A stretch of DNA of 64,000 bases from Sinonovacula constricta (lineage: Eukaryota > Mollusca > Bivalvia > Cardiida > Solecurtidae). Shown piece by piece: positions 12,020 to 26,705 of this stretch. Position 1 is the stretch's first letter, and each line of letters opens with the position of its first letter. Location of the stretch: assembly GCA_007844125.1 (NCBI GenBank), contig CM017563.1, positions 41,742,012-41,806,011 on the forward strand. Reading direction: 5' to 3'. The notes under the pieces were generated by a model. That model was not told where the DNA came from and did not search any database. It saw nothing but the letters and a program-made list of their open reading frames with translations. A program made the position numbers and the translations under genes.

Positions 12020-13839
12020 AATGGGCAATTGTAAGAATTGCCTCCTCCGAGAGTCCGGATAGGTCAGGGCAAAGGATTACACCTTTCGAAAAGTTAAGGG
12101 AGCTGTGGGGGAACGATTTTAGTTTCAGGGAACAGAATTCGGTGAATTTTGTCAGAGAGGGATTTTCGGTTAGTTTCAATAAAGGGGGAAATTTTTTTAA
12201 CGTTTCAACAGTTCCAATTAGGCCTTTGATGGATTTTGCAATTACAAAATGTGGTATTTTGGAAAAAGGATTTTTTCAAGAGACTGAATAACAAGGAAAT
12301 GAGGGAAATTTGATTCTGATGAAGTTGTGTCGGTTTTAAAGTCTTCTGATGACATTGTTGGGATTAGTTCGTATCATTTTCGTTTTCGACCTATTGAGTT
12401 ATTGATATTTATTCGGTACTCTGAGTCACCACCCGCCTCGGAGCCCAACAAAGGGGCGTTCATATGGAGTGGGTTTCCGACCTCCCAATGCCAATGATAC
12501 CAGAGTGCTATACTCCGACATGAAATACAAAATGTAAATGATGCCAGATTGATCCGTGTAGCCGGCTGTCCATTAGATTATAAGTATAAGGAGACAATTA
12601 GAAGGAGGGGTTGCGTTACACGGTATGCAATAACGCGAAAAATAGTGTGGATAGTAGGAGGACTGTGTAAGCGTATACAATAGGGAAATAGAGTAATCTA
12701 TAAGCAACGCGGCCAACCGATTGGTTATACCAATTGGATTGGAATAATATAACCGCCCGTCTACGCCAAAGTGGTTTATTGGTCAGTGTTGACTTTACAG
12801 ACAATTCTCTACTAACCTCAACTATCAGGATCTTGTCATCAGGGAGACGCTGGGTCGCCACCCACGGCAAACAGATGAGCTACCTTTGGGGGGTTCTTAC
12901 CCCGCTACAGGTAGCGGCAACCGGAGAATTCTATGCCCCTTCCGGAAGGGCCGGGACCGACTGAAATGCTTAAACTGAACAATATACCACATATAAGAAA
13001 ATATTCGTCTAATCGTCTAAAGAGACACACATGATTTCATAGTTCTTTTCAAATAAGTTTCATTTAACGGCTCAGCATTTCACAGGCAATTATGGTTCAT
13101 TCAACATGATATTGTGATATCATCAAATGTTCTTTGTGAATTGATGACTCAGTTGAGTGTGTACTGTATTCATTAACATTCTTTAAATGTTACCAGTGGC
13201 AATTATACGTTTCATTCAAGGGTCATGTGTTTAAATAAAAGGCTGATTGCATCCCTAAATATTGTATTATGACATACGTGCCAACTACAACTTAAGTAAT
13301 TATTAACATTAGAGACAATAGTGTCCATTGTTTACGCGTTTTTAATTCAGTAAACATACAGTCTGCTTTGGATAAGTATTACACGTATGGATGACTACGT
13401 GTTGATTTCTTCCTATTGAAAAGCCTTAAGCAGATGTTTCTATTGTAAAGAATCTTGTTCAACCTTCTCAGGCTAATTATGTATGTAACTCAAGGCATGA
13501 AAACACTTGGACACAGACCAATTTCGTCTTTTTGTTGCGTGTCCTTTATGAAATAAGTATTAGCTGGAGTATTGTGTTATAAATGTCAAAATCTGGAGAC
13601 AAGCCAATGTCGATTTTAGCAAGCATGTCCTGCATAGAGTAATCAATGGTTGCATTAGTGTTGTGTCATTGACAAAAGTCTAAGGTCATTTTTTTTCTCA
13701 AAATTTCAAATTTAACCTATGTTCCACTTTTAGACTGAAGGGGGCTACCGCGTACAGAACTATTTAAACTATTATTTAAGGCAGGCACATATACATGTAA
13801 TGGTAGTGCCATTTTCAAGCAATTACACTGTTAGGAGTT
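12020..13839. other. Spacer between arm A and copy B, nothing recognised
   Basis: No duplicated counterpart was found in the window and no protein-like open frame. The 76-codon frame at 12,734-12,964 and its antisense partner show no recognisable motif. Confidence 0.4.
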
Positions 13840-14135
13840 GTTACAGTTACTTTTATGCTTAATTTATGTTTATTTGATGATCCACAATGTATCTTAACGG
13901 AATGTTTTCAAAGTAGAAGTTCATATGAAAATCGTAATTACATGAAAAAGCTACTTTTAGTTGTCTTCAAAACACGGTATAGTCCCTTTTCATGTTCTGT
14001 CGGTGCACCATTACACACCCTCTTGATACAATTGTGTTTTATAATATGTGTCGTGTAAAAGTGAGCGTTTTCATTAGCACATCTTGGAAAAAGTGACCAA
14101 TTGATTTATAGTTTTAGTAGAAGTAGGACTACAGC

Positions 14136-14700
<565 letters not shown>

Positions 14701-14865
14701 ATCACTCAGTAGGAATTTTGGACAAGCGCCATATTGATAATACTGTGTTACTGTTTGTTTTGATCTTGGACTCCGATAACCTAGTATTCTTTTTTCTTTC
14801 GACTATAAGGTGATCACTGCGTAGAGCAGACTTCCAGTCGAGGCAAAGGACTTAGTGTCGGGAGG

Positions 14866-15000
14866 TCTTCACGGTGACCTGCTATGCATCATTCTGTTTG
14901 TTTCTGGACTTCCGCCAATAGAAAAGGTGGACGTCGCTATAATGACTCTTTCGTTATCGCTGCGATGTATCTCAAAACAAAACAAAACTTTGTATACAAC
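14866..15000 (+). repeat. SINE 3' body and tail, headless
   Basis: From GAGGTCTTCACGGTGACC to the end CTCAAAACAAAACAAAAC, including GGACGTCGCTATAATGAC. It resembles the 3' part of the SINE at 27,373-27,610, and the paralogue is at 36,510-36,650. No box A or box B precedes it here, so it looks 5'-truncated. Confidence 0.5.
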
Positions 15001-15267
15001 TAATCAGAACTGTAGATGAACGCAACTGTTGTATTGTTTTCCCTTTGACTGCTGTCAGTACATATGCACTAACATTGCATTGTTCTAAAAGTAGGTCCCG
15101 AATACAGTTACGCAACAACACGCCTTTTTCTGAAAATAATGCGCTACTTATCTATAGAAAACGAAAGTGAGTAAGTAAACCCATACCAGTCAGCAAAGAA
15201 AATAATCAGGTAAGATGTTAGATGGTTCCCAAAGCCAGGTAACAGATATAAAAAAAAACTGTAACTA

Positions 15268-16245
15268 CAGTCAACTCTCGTTATTTCAAAATCGGTTATG
15301 TCAAATTTCCGGTTATGTCAAACTGCTTTCTACGGTCCCGTTCTTTTCCCTATAGTTTCTATATAGTTCTACTCCGCTTAACTCAAATTCGGATGTGTCA
15401 AATTATCGGATATATCAAACTAAATTCTTTGTCCCCACACGTATAAAACTGTTGAAATCAGTTGGTCTATCTCAAACTTCAAATTGCTATAAGATGCAAA
15501 ACGGCAACAATAGTGATTTTCACACCTACCGCGAAGATTTGGGCGCGAGTTTTATCGCCATTTATTGGCAATCAGGATGTCACATAATTTAGAGAAGAGG
15601 TTAATCGATTATTATTTATTTAGCTGATATAATGAACAACAATTTCGTTAATCAATTAACACTGATTAAAATGTTTCAGTTTGTACTTGTTGTTGTAACA
15701 GTTTTTGAGAAGTTGTTGACACGGCCTTCTCAACTTGTTAATAAAATTAGAGGTCGCGTTAGTGATTTTATCATTCTTCCACTACCTACCCACAATACAC
15801 GTACTGATTATTGAATAAAAAAAAGATTGGTTATGGCAACAGACTGATTTTTTTTGTAAATAAAACGTTAAAAATTTAACCTTTTATGTTTTATTTTATT
15901 TTTTTTACAAACAACAACGATAAACCAACGTGCAGGTATCAGCTTCAGGTATATAAAATTAGGTCATGCACTTACGACGACGCAACAACCTATAATGAAA
16001 AGAATATTAAATTAGATTGTAAAAAATCTAATAACACTTTAAACATGCAAAACCACACAAACTTGCAGAAACTTAGTTTACAGTGGCAGATATAACAAGG
16101 AATTTCAGTCATTACCAGTCATCGTGTAGCTGCTAAGATTTTTAAGATTTGCACAAACTATCCTTAAATTCGGATAAATCAAACTTCGGATATCTCAAAC
16201 TATTTTCTACGGTCCCTTGAAATTTGAGATAACGAGAGTTGACTG
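15268..16245. mobile_element. Non-autonomous pogo/Tigger-like DNA transposon (~978 bp)
   Basis: The ends are inverted repeats: CAGTCAACTCTCGTTAT at 15,268 and its complement ATAACGAGAGTTGACTG ending at 16,245. Each end is flanked by TA (15,266-15,267 and 16,246-16,247). The TIRs carry subterminal copies of the motif TCAAAC / TCGGATATcTCAAA. The paralogue at about 36,916 has no insertion, which fixes both ends. TA target duplication and CAGT-type termini are typical of Tc1/mariner, here closest to pogo/Tigger. Frames inside are short with no transposase motif, so it is a MITE-like derivative. Confidence 0.8.
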
Positions 16246-16404
16246 TATTACTACTTACTTACGTTATTCAGAGGAAATTAGCAATAAAACAATTAATGAT
16301 ATTTTTTGGTTCCACGTGTATTTGTAAATTACTGTTTTACTATTTGAGTATAAATTATCCCTTGATAAGTGTACATATTCAAGAATGAGATGAAGTTTAA
16401 TATA

Positions 16405-19400
16405 GTGTATAATGTCTTTCGACCAAAAACTTAGTTTAAAATAAACTACTATCTCTTACACGCCTGTGATATAAATCTAAAGATTCAAAGTGCACCATTC
16501 TCTTCCGAATGCGGTAGCTTTAGACTGAGATGCTGAGATGATACGAAAGACTTATGTCATTACATATTACTGATTCAGAGCCGCATAAGGCATAGAGGCC
16601 CCTCGCGGGATACCGAAAATATATCGGTCTAGTAGATAGTGCATAGCAGTGCACTCAGCATTGCGACCCATTCCTCTATGAGTGATATTCGTACTCGGCC
16701 TTGTTCATTAATAAATCTGCAATACGTGTATATCTGAATTACAAATTATAATGAACTTCCAGTTTAGACAGGTAGAAATATTTATGATAATATTTAAAGC
16801 GTATCTGGCCACAATTGACGCGTCTATTCTCCTTACATATTTGTTCTGTGCATGCACTCCTTTTTTCCAGATGTGGATAACTGACCGCAAGCAGTCAAGG
16901 TCATGCAGGGTTAATCTTGTGTGCACCTGATACTGAGATCTAGCTTTCTCGTCATTCTAGACGGTGTTGCAAGCGACACCGCCCAAAAATCACAAGACGT
17001 TACCAGACATATTTTCTGTACGCACACTCGTAACAGAGTTGTTTCTGTTTTGTTTTGTTTTTCTCAGAGAAAAACTGCAGAATGCATATCACGATTTGGT
17101 ACAAATCAATATGACATTAGATTTCGAATGTCTCATTTAGGCTTCTATACGCAGAGAACAAGCTATCTGAAACACATATTCTATGTATTAGGATCACGCT
17201 TTTGTATCAGACAAATTCATAAAGCACAAGTCACATGTAATCTCATTAGGTGCTTAAGTTTAATTTACATATGACTAACCACGCCGAGACGGCAAGAATC
17301 AGATGGATGCACCTGAGCAATACATTTAAAATTGTTATGCGTAAAAGTACATTTATAAGACGAGAAACTTATATGCTCATTATTTTACTATCGAGTAAAA
17401 TGCTTTAATAAGTGAAGACTGTTTATTACTATTAACGCTGCATTACCTCATTTTAAATCACAATATTCCGAATCCAGATGTGTGCTTTAGTTACATAATA
17501 TGCTCATCAAGGATACGCATGCATCTATTTTGGTAAGTGGGGTGGTAACTTGGGGGGGGGGGCGGGGTTGTTACCTGAGAGGGTACACCTCCAAGGTATT
17601 TGCATGCAGTCGTTCACAAGAAATGATGACATTCTCACATTCAGCCAAGTTTGCATTAAGCGTGAAACTAAATAAATCCGAAAGCAATTTGTAGGCCCCA
17701 TTCACCGCACAATAGGAGGAGTGACGAAAACCCATGGGAGAGACATTGTGTACTTCAGCTGACATGCGATTTGTCACGGGATCCGCCCAAAGGTGGCTCC
17801 TTTAAGCAATAAATATAAATGAGTACTGTTTACCTATATTGGTTGATGCATGTGTATTTTTGTATCTACTTGAGATTTGGTGATAATGTCTTGGACTTGT
17901 TTTTAAAACCACTCCACATTAATACCAACTTTCACGAAAGAATTAAAGCAATACCTATATTATACTGAAATCTGACTTGAAGTTTACACATCCGTCCAAA
18001 CATTTTATCCAGTTATAACAGCCACCGTTTCAATATTACACAATGTAAACGAGTAACCTACAAACCGAAATCAACAAACTCGACCTTGATAAAAAATTCA
18101 AGGACGTATAACAAAGGCTTAAAACTCATGCCAATTTGCTTTGGATAAACGACTTTCAAGCTACAGCCATAGTTTGCTAAAATTATCAGCTAAAAGAGCA
18201 GGCGAGCAGCATGTTGTAGCAAATGCATTGATCGACTTTATCATTTCATCATTTTTAAAGAACGTATGCAGTTGGAATAATTAAGCGTACTTTGGTCGTA
18301 TCTACTAGCATTCAAAGGAAACACTATTTATACTGACAACAAAGTCTATAGGTCCATTTCACACAAAAAAAACACAGAAGTTTTGAACAAGAACGGAAAC
18401 TATACATTTAAAGACCGTTTGCATTTTATAACGTAAGATCTACAAATAATCATTTTTGGCAAAAACCCTCTATTAGTGATTCTATCCTGATATCCCTCGA
18501 CTTATCATACACAAAATGTTGCTGTTAGTCGCCATATTAAACTTACTCTAGCGTGTATTTGGTGCTACATGCACATCCAAACACTTTTAAATACCCTTTT
18601 TTGTTTTATTCAATCAGATACATCCAACATTACAAAAAGAGCACGGATCTGAGACAACCAACGCGTTCCAAAACACAGACGCATACCTTTGGAACAAGAA
18701 AATGAATATTCTGGGAGCAAAACACTGCGTTACATTGTCTATGAATTACATTTTAAATATGTATTAGTAAAAGACTGTTACTCTGATGCGAACTATACAA
18801 TATGCTATTTTGTTTGCTTCATTGTTGTCTTCTACGTCTATAATTACAAGCTGCATTGTTTACATTGACAAATCAATTTCTTTTATTTAACATGAACTCG
18901 CCAGCTGCGAACTTGAATTAATGCCTGATACAATTGCAAGCTACACTTTATCGCTGCAGGCTACTCAGTTAAAAGCGAAATACTAGTTTTTTTCTCTAAA
19001 AAGGGGGCTCACAAAACAGCTGTGATTTCCTGTTCTTGTCTTCTACATAATCGTCCCCATTAGAAGAGCATTCCATAAAAAGCACTGCTCTCCACAACTG
19101 AATTACGGAACTATCGGAGGTTCCACTTGTTGTTATACATAAGGTACTAGCAGCGTTTAAGGGTGGTATTTTAATCTGTTTTGTAAAAAGTTTTTTAACC
19201 ACTGATGGCAAAGTTCAAGCATATCGATGACAAAAGAAATGGATTTTTAAGCCGCGATAAGTTTGCTTGTTTGCATATTCTACACATCTTTAATTCTAAT
19301 GCCAAATTCTAATAATTTCCCATTCATGTGTGTGGTTGCCATGTTGAGTTAAGGCAATATGAGCTCAAATTCTGAGGCATGTTGATTGGACACGGTGTTT

Positions 19401-22400
19401 CTTAAACCCGGTAGAATAGTGCAGTCATATACATGAAAACCAAAGATCGGTGTAGACTAGAAGCGAAAGTTATACGCTTAATATGTGTATATTATATAAT
19501 ACATAGATGCCAATGTAACATTACATAAAATTTAAAAAATATATTAAGGAATCATTTTCATGCAAGACCACAGTTATCCATTAACACATTAAGCATAAGT
19601 AAGGCATACTTGTAACAAGGAAGTATAACCGCGCAGTTAACTGTGGGGAAATTATATTTCAGTCCATACAGTCCTGCTTTTTACCCGTTAACAGTGCCCT
19701 TTTCTCAATACTATGTGGGTGTTTGCATTGTACTTCTTAAAAGCAGTGTGTGGCTATTGCGTTTTTGAGAAATCTTGTTGCCATTAAAATCATATTCCAG
19801 TTGACATTTGATTGACAGGAAACTGGGTAGCGCAGAAAAAGCGACCATGCAGTGACAGACGGCTGTGATAAAGACTCCAGAATACAGTATCTAACAGAAA
19901 ATAGCCTCCAAGGCAGCTTCGACACGTTAAGAATGACAAAACCTTCAAAGACAATCGACAGGCGTATAGTGACAGTATCCGAATCAAGACCAGGGCTTTG
20001 ATGAATATGTTGTGGCAAGATTTGTAAGAACCTGCGAGGAATAAGAATTCCACAGGCAACGACGCCTTGGATGCATGTGAATGGCCAAGGGCAAAGCACA
20101 AGTCAATTCGGTTGGACGGTTGCATTTAATGAACAGGATTTAGCCAATACTAACACCCTCCATCCTTTTTGGTCCAACGCATTTAAACTGACATATCATT
20201 TTAAGAATATGAAAGGGGAGATTCTGACGGGCCACTTCTTCAGTTCTTTTCTTCCCCCTTCAACTATCCTAGGGCATAAAGGAACAATAGCAGCTGAACA
20301 ACAATCAACGTTAAGAGATGATCCTGGCTTAAAACACTGAAAGACAGAGTTGACAAACGTTAGACGATGGTCTTCAAACAATTCTTTTTTGTGAAGCGAT
20401 ATAAACAAGATATTTTTACTGCAATTGTTTACCACTTGAACTCCAGCAACCGAATGGCATCTAAAAGTCTTGTTAAACAGCCCTCAAAAAGGATGAATTG
20501 CTCCTGCGGGGACAAAAACTAAAGCTAAAACTTCAAAGCAATATAAATATGAAGCTGCGATATTTAACGGTATTTTTCCGAGGTGCACTAAGATTCCAAA
20601 AGAACAGTTATGGTACTGCCATAAAGTAAGTCTGGTCGAGTCACCAAGCAAATATATAGTGATTACCCCGCTGGAATGCAGAACACGAGATTGTTAGGAA
20701 ATCTTGGTTATAGCCATCGTCAGAACCCAGCTGAATTCGCAATACAAAATATGCAAACTTTGTTAATTTTTGTTGAGAATGCAGTTGAGGTTGTTGAAAG
20801 GTGGCTGGAGAAAGGTACATTAAAGGATCAAAAAATTTCCCATTGTCGAGGAGAAATTCTCTTTTACAAGTCAAGTCAAACATTCCATTCATTATTACAA
20901 ACATGTATTTCCTATTTGATCCATGCTGCACTGTTGGCTATGTTAAACTAACAATATGTCACTTCTTACTTTTAAAGTCACGTTAGTCATCGCTCAATCA
21001 GCTCTGGCATCTATATTTTAAGATAGATTTCAAGTGTAATGCAATTAAGAGAGTGTTCCAGTGCGGCTTACATATGTTTATAGTTTATTTTATGACTAGT
21101 TATTATGTATGTTTATAAGTTCATTGTATCTGTTTTAAGTCCAAATGCAGGTGCTTACTGTTAGATTTTTCACTTTGACGGGATGTTGTTATTTACACTG
21201 TTTATTTGCTAGAAAAACCTTCAGGAAGTGCGAGGTTGGAGCGCTCCACAAACCAGGTTTAAGCACCCCGGTTGGCCCTTTTGCCGATTGACCGTTCCAA
21301 GGCGGTAACTGATTTTTTCTCTATGTGTGTTATGTCTTGTCTCTGTGTTTTTGTCACATTTGCATTTACCTTGTTTGCCTTTGTCTACCGGTAGATAAAA
21401 TTTTAATATCTGTGAAAATTTTGATAGGACCTTTTCTTATTTACTTACAGTACATTTAATTATAAGTTTAAGCTCATTTTCTAAAAAAAGTAAGTTTGAG
21501 TTATATGTATTTGATAAAGGCAAACAATCGGATACAACGGTCCAAAACACTGTATAATCTAGATCCTTTTTGGCAAATGTAGAGAAGGAAATCGTTTTTT
21601 AAAGAATTGGAAAACGTTCATGTATATGACATAGAAATAAGAACTGTCATATGGACCATCTAAATGTCCTGATAAATGTGTGCGGCCTTGGTTCGTATGT
21701 TTGTAACACCCTTTGTCAGTTAATGCCAATTGACAGTTTAGACCATCCAGAATAGCACAAATGTAACCACTCAGAGACTCTTTTTCGTTGTTTAAATTTA
21801 GGCTTTTTTCAGGAAGTGAAAATGTTATTTAGGGTTTGGATTTGGCGTGTTTGAACTGCACATTTACAGTGCCCAGCTAAATTGTTCGACATTTACAAAT
21901 ATTGTCTTCCTTTTAGTCAGTGTTGGTGTAGAATCAATGCATGTAGATATTTCAATCGTGTATGACAATGGCATTAAAACAAATTAAAATAGCAACCATT
22001 TGTTGAAATGATTTGGACAGTTCCCGTGGAACAGAAAATACCCATGTTTCGTGTAACCTAAGTACGTGTTAACTTAAGCGACTTGTCACAGCTGGTCAGA
22101 CTTATCAGCTTGGTTGTTGTTGTTTTTTCATTTATGACGTGTGAAACGTTAAGTACTTTGTTTCATGCATATATAAGTTCGCTTAAATGAGATCAAGTCG
22201 CTTTTACCTTGAACTCACCATATTGATCTGTTGGCATCATTCCAATCTTCATTCATTTGTATAAAGATTATTTGTATAAGTTAACAGTTTAAAGAAACAA
22301 TACAAATACCTACCACACCTTTCACACGGTTGTTTATTATTAGGATCTTCAGGCTTCGTCATATACTCAGAATCTGTAAACGATCTGTTTTCAGTTACGA

Positions 22401-22590
22401 ATTGATGAAGTAGGGTTTAGTGGGAAAAGACCAAACCACGATGAGTAATGCGGATGATTACTACAACAAACAGCAATCTTTGGCCGCACCTGTCTTTGTT
22501 GCGCTATTGAGTCACCGAAAACGACGACCCTATAGGTTTTACTGGTTATAGAAATGCCTATAGGGTGACATCACGGCCTTCAATAGCGGT
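16405..22590 (+). repeat. B arm of the inverted pair with arm A
   Basis: Inverted counterpart of 4,935-10,760 with about 5.6 kb between the arms. It lacks the ~1.6 kb present in C at 37,085-38,665 and carries an R1 insertion at 21,075-21,470 that arm A lacks at the matching point (near 6,180). Paired reading frames in the two arms differ by frameshifts and stops, so no gene is called. Confidence 0.75.
21075..21440 (+). repeat. Dispersed repeat R1, copy 3
   Basis: Inverted relative to 1,340-1,700. Sits as an extra block within arm B relative to arm A, which suggests it inserted or was lost after the inversion-duplication. Contains GCACCCCGGTTGGCCC and TTGACCGTTCCAAGGCGG. Confidence 0.55.
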
Positions 22591-22599
22591 TTTATTGTT

Positions 22600-24260
22600 T
22601 GAATGGCAAATCTAGGTTTTTAGGAGGTAAAGAAAACATTGCAACAATTATATTGTTGTTTTTCATATGTTACTTAATAATAAAGCTACCACATAAACGA
22701 AAGATCAAACGTAAGAACTAAGAAAAAGTCAAAAGGAAGCTATAAAAATTTTGTTCAATATCTATTTTTATGTTGCATGACTGCGTTAAAGCGACCATAC
22801 TGTCTTTAATGTCATATTGATGATTGGACATATTTTCTTATAGAATTTGTATTCTCCGTTAAATCTTTTTGACATGTCACTAAACATATTTGGAGGCGTA
22901 TAGTGTTATGAAAACTCTGCGAATTTAACGACAGTTTCTTTTGTTTTGTTTGGAACACAATTTGGTAATTATATTGCATTTCTGCACGATCCCTTTGATA
23001 GATTTATGTGCATTATTTCCGTGGGATTTAAGCAAGTTTTGCTAGGATTTCGTCCTATTCTTTTTAAAAAATGAATATTTCTTTTGAAGACATATTGCGT
23101 AAGGAAAACGAGGTCCTTTTAAAACATGCACTTGTGGCGTGCTTTATGATTTCCCGGGCAAATGCGGATAAAGGTGATTTTGTGCCGTTAATGTCATTAT
23201 GATGGTTAAACATTTCTTTGACTAGACGTTGTATCCTTTTCCTATCCTCATCAGTCTCTGCTGTTTTTGTCTTTTTCGCATTTAAGTAGTTGCTAATTTA
23301 GGCTATCATGCAATGAAAATTCGTCGAAAATAACAATAGGTGTTGGGATGTTTAAGATTAACACACTTCTACGGGAACACATTGACAGATATATGTGCAA
23401 ATATTTCCTCGGTATTCAAATTTAGGGTTTGGTTATACTTTTAATAAAAAGAATATTGCCAAATGAAAAGGAGTATACTGTTTTAACAATGACCTTTTTG
23501 TTGTAATCACTGACAAACACTGTATGACATTCATGTCATAGTGGCACATAACACGGCAATTTTTCATTACGTTCATGTGTTTATTTATTGTCAAATGTTT
23601 ATTTCTGGTCATAATTTACATTGCTAGACTTACTTATTGCAGAAGCGGTGGTAGATTTATGATTTTAGCATAGCATTTAATTTTAAAACGACGATTTCTT
23701 CTTTTTTGAAATGCAAACGGCAATATTATCAATCCGAAATTATTCTGTTTTACAGTGAAGGACCAGACGGTGTTTTTCTTTACTCGGTCAGCGGTAATTT
23801 GCAAGAGAATACTGTCATGTAAGTGTGTCAATGTCGGAGATATATCCGTATGTTGTTGAATGTAGATCTTAATGTGGAAATAAGAAACATAGTATTTTGG
23901 TGCAAGGCAATCAACTCTAGGTCGCCAACTGGATAGTTATTTATTTAAAATACTCTTGCATTTGCTAAAGATATTGCTTCCATCAAAGCGTGTCGCTTCG
24001 CGAGCTAACTCATCAAGTTAATTTGATTATGACGGCCATAACAAGGATAAAGAGGACGAGTAGGTGGAAGATGAGCAGAAAAGGAGGGCCATTAAGAGAA
24101 TAACAAAAAGTGGAGTACATGTATAATTAATCACCATGTTCATTTCTTTCTTTTTTTCTTTTTCCCCACATAAACTTGAATAATAGCGTAATTGTCCATA
24201 GCCCAATTTACTTCCTCGTGTCTCAAATAACCCAACCTGAAACTATGGGTGAGCGTATAG
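22600..24260. other. Non-coding part of copy B
   Basis: Corresponds to 41,690-44,460 in copy C, where extra pieces are inserted. I see no gene. The empty site for the solo LTR of copy C is at 22,735-22,739 (GGAAG). Confidence 0.5.
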
Positions 24261-24430
24261 TGGCATTTGTATTTAAAAATAAACAACCATGTAACTATCA
24301 TAGATAGGACGAGCGCTATTTTATTCTCGTCAGGACCAACTCACTTAACTTGTTTGATCTGTGTAACTCCCAAAAAGTGTTCAGCCTCTCACCTATTGGT
24401 TCGAGTTTCGTTAGCTCCTTTCCCCCCCAT

Positions 24431-24436
<6 letters not shown>

Positions 24437-24486
<50 letters not shown>
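24437..24486 (+). repeat. (CT)n microsatellite
   Basis: About 24 CT repeats after two C-runs. The paralogous shorter run is at 44,645-44,678. Confidence 0.95.
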
Positions 24487-24488
<2 letters not shown>

Positions 24489-24729
24489 CTTTATCTCGTT
24501 CACCTTTTTTTGTGAAGTTTTCAATCGTCCTCTGTCTCCTTATCTTAACTAATTTGACTCTCACCCTGTCCGTTCTCTCCCACACTACTACCTCGGAATA
24601 CCATTTTCTATCTCTGGCAACCTGTATGTCCGCCCGCACAATTAACGTGTGAGCAAAGTGACTGTTTATACACGTGCGCATGGGGTAGCTCATGAGTGTC
24701 ATCATTTATTCTATTCTATCGTAAAGACT

Positions 24730-25530
24730 TATAGGAAATTTTAGAATTGAATGGCTTTCAAGGAATTAAGATTGACATTTTACATCCTTATACATGTATT
24801 CTTCTATACACCGACGACGTTATTCTCTTTGCAAAAGATAAGGAAAAACTATCAAATGAATTTTGAATGAATAATGTGTGAGTTCAAAATTAACTGTTCG
24901 TGTTTCAAAAGTAAAGTTATGACTTCCTGAAAGAAACCGGACATAATAACATATGCATACAGATAACCTGAAATCGTTTCATGAAACAATTATCTTGACA
25001 TAATCATTCGGCGATGGATTCATAAAAAAGTTGCGAAGCACTGTCAGAACAAGCAATACAATTCTATTTTTAAATAAAAAAGTTTATTAAGTTTTTGAAT
25101 ACTGGTATGTCATCGACTGGAAATGTTTGATAAATTAATATAACAAATTTAAAATTAGAGAGTAGAAATAAGGGAACATAGAAAGGCCATTATAACAGAA
25201 CCGGTTTTATTGAAATTCTATGGAAAGAAATTTTAGGTGTAAAAAAGCAAACACGAAATGGCCTGTATATAGAGAACTTGGGCACACAATTCAACCGGTA
25301 TAAGCAAAAAGGTCTCACATAACAACGGCGATATTGTGTAATTGACTGCTACACTATTGTCTCCATAAAAATGTTCTACAACATAGAGACGGCTCTCCAA
25401 AGCGGTGCCTATAAGAGGGAACAGCGTTGAGCTGGAGAACTGGGATTAATATCTTGTGGAAGAGGTATTAAGTGTTATAGACAACCAGCTGACTACTAAG
25501 AATTGATGGGTTGGACAGCAAAGTTATTTG
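24730..25530 (+). mobile_element. Non-LTR retrotransposon (LINE) remnant, reverse-transcriptase region
   Basis: The translated frame at 24,798-24,860 reads ILLYTDDVILFAKDKEKLSN, with the YxDD catalytic box of reverse transcriptase at 24,807-24,818 (Tyr-Thr-Asp-Asp). Downstream, broken frames still recall the usual LINE order: FKSKVM, then MFDKLI, then FYGKKF and ANTKWPVYRELG, then a YNIETALQSGAY segment. Frameshifts and stops are many, so it is dead. The paralogue in copy C is 44,850-45,560, with YNDD at 44,927-44,938, so the insertion is older than the duplication. The clade cannot be named safely; a CR1/jockey-like group is likely. Confidence 0.7.
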
Positions 25531-25779
25531 ACTTCTAGTATTCATGAAAGAAGGTTTATCTTGAGTGTGAGCAAAAAAATAACATAAAACTTGCTTTTTA
25601 AAATTAAGCAATGTCATAAAGTGACACAGTTAGTCTCGAAGTCTACACATCACACCTACCTTTAAATATCACCGTATAATAGCCGAGAAAACATTTGTTT
25701 TATTGTATAAACATATTATATTTAACATATTATGTTACAAATTTTAGTTTTTTAAATACTTAAATACCCTTATAATTAC

Positions 25780-25965
25780 CTTTTAGTGAGAACTGACCCA
25801 CGAATAGACAAAGGCAATAATGCACGGCCTCTCTGGTTCTCTATTAAGCACTCTTTGCAACTTTTATAAAAAGAATCGCGTTTACTTACCTACACCATCA
25901 CTTTTAAAACAACTGAAAAAACACGTAAAACTAATAAGAAAATCTCTGCCTAGAGTGAGGTAAAT
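25780..25965 (+). pseudogene. Frameshifted copy of the unrecognised frame at 45,895-46,087
   Basis: Preceded by a pyrimidine-rich CCTTTTAG, this stretch begins in frame as RTDPRIDKGNNARPLWFSIK and then stops. The paralogue in copy C continues in frame for about 60 residues. The two differ here by a small indel (CAACTTTTATAAAAAG against CAACCTTTTATAAAAG). Confidence 0.3.
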
Positions 25966-26019
25966 GTAAATTGTAGACTAAGACGTGAATAAAATGATAT
26001 TAAATGATACCATATATAT

Positions 26020-26227
<208 letters not shown>

Positions 26228-26663
26228 GTAGCATTGCCTAACTAGACATTTTACCACAGGATTCGACCTTGTGTTGGTTGCTATAATTATTGTTTCATGT
26301 CATTAGGCACGTGATTGGAAGATAAATATGCCTTACACTTCTTTAATAAGAGATTATATGCTACATTGTTCTAAAGTCTTCTTTAGGAACTCTTGTTATA
26401 CTTATTTATGTTATACTTATAGTATGCGTTTTCGAAGAACATGTAACATTTTGGCATGCTCACAAAATAACGTCCCGTTACAGAAATGTTGTTGTTTGTT
26501 TCTAATGTTTTTCACTAAAAGTGACTGTAGTTACATACATTTGTCCACTTCTAACTTCACGTGGCAACATGTGTATGTCCGTGCGTTCGTTTGGTTATAC
26601 CGGTTTTATAAGGCCCAAGGTGCCTTTCAAAACTCAATGCAAGAGCTAGAGGGAGAGGGGCAT

Positions 26664-26705
26664 TGAGAAAGAGAGAAAGAGAGAAAAAGAGAGGAGAGAG
26701 GGAGA
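26664..26705 (+). repeat. Imperfect (GA)n microsatellite
   Basis: GAGA with AAA interruptions. In copy C the matching site (46,986-47,020) is a purer GA run. Confidence 0.8.

Larger units (their letters stand above)
4935..12020 (-). repeat. Arm A: inverted segmental copy of B/C sequence
   Basis: Read on the minus strand this block follows copy B from 22,590 down to 16,405 and copy C from about 41,690 down to 37,290. Collinear anchors are: 4,935-5,240 with 22,240-22,560; 6,350-6,900 with 20,440-20,950; 7,200-7,560 with 19,740-20,130; 8,000-8,560 with 18,600-19,400; 9,380-9,680 with 17,480-17,780; 10,240-10,760 with 16,410-16,930; 11,280-11,950 with 37,370-38,070 (C only). Open frames inside it are not conserved as protein, so I treat it as non-coding duplicated DNA. 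It may be part of a very large old element or a segmental inversion-duplication. Confidence 0.8.
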
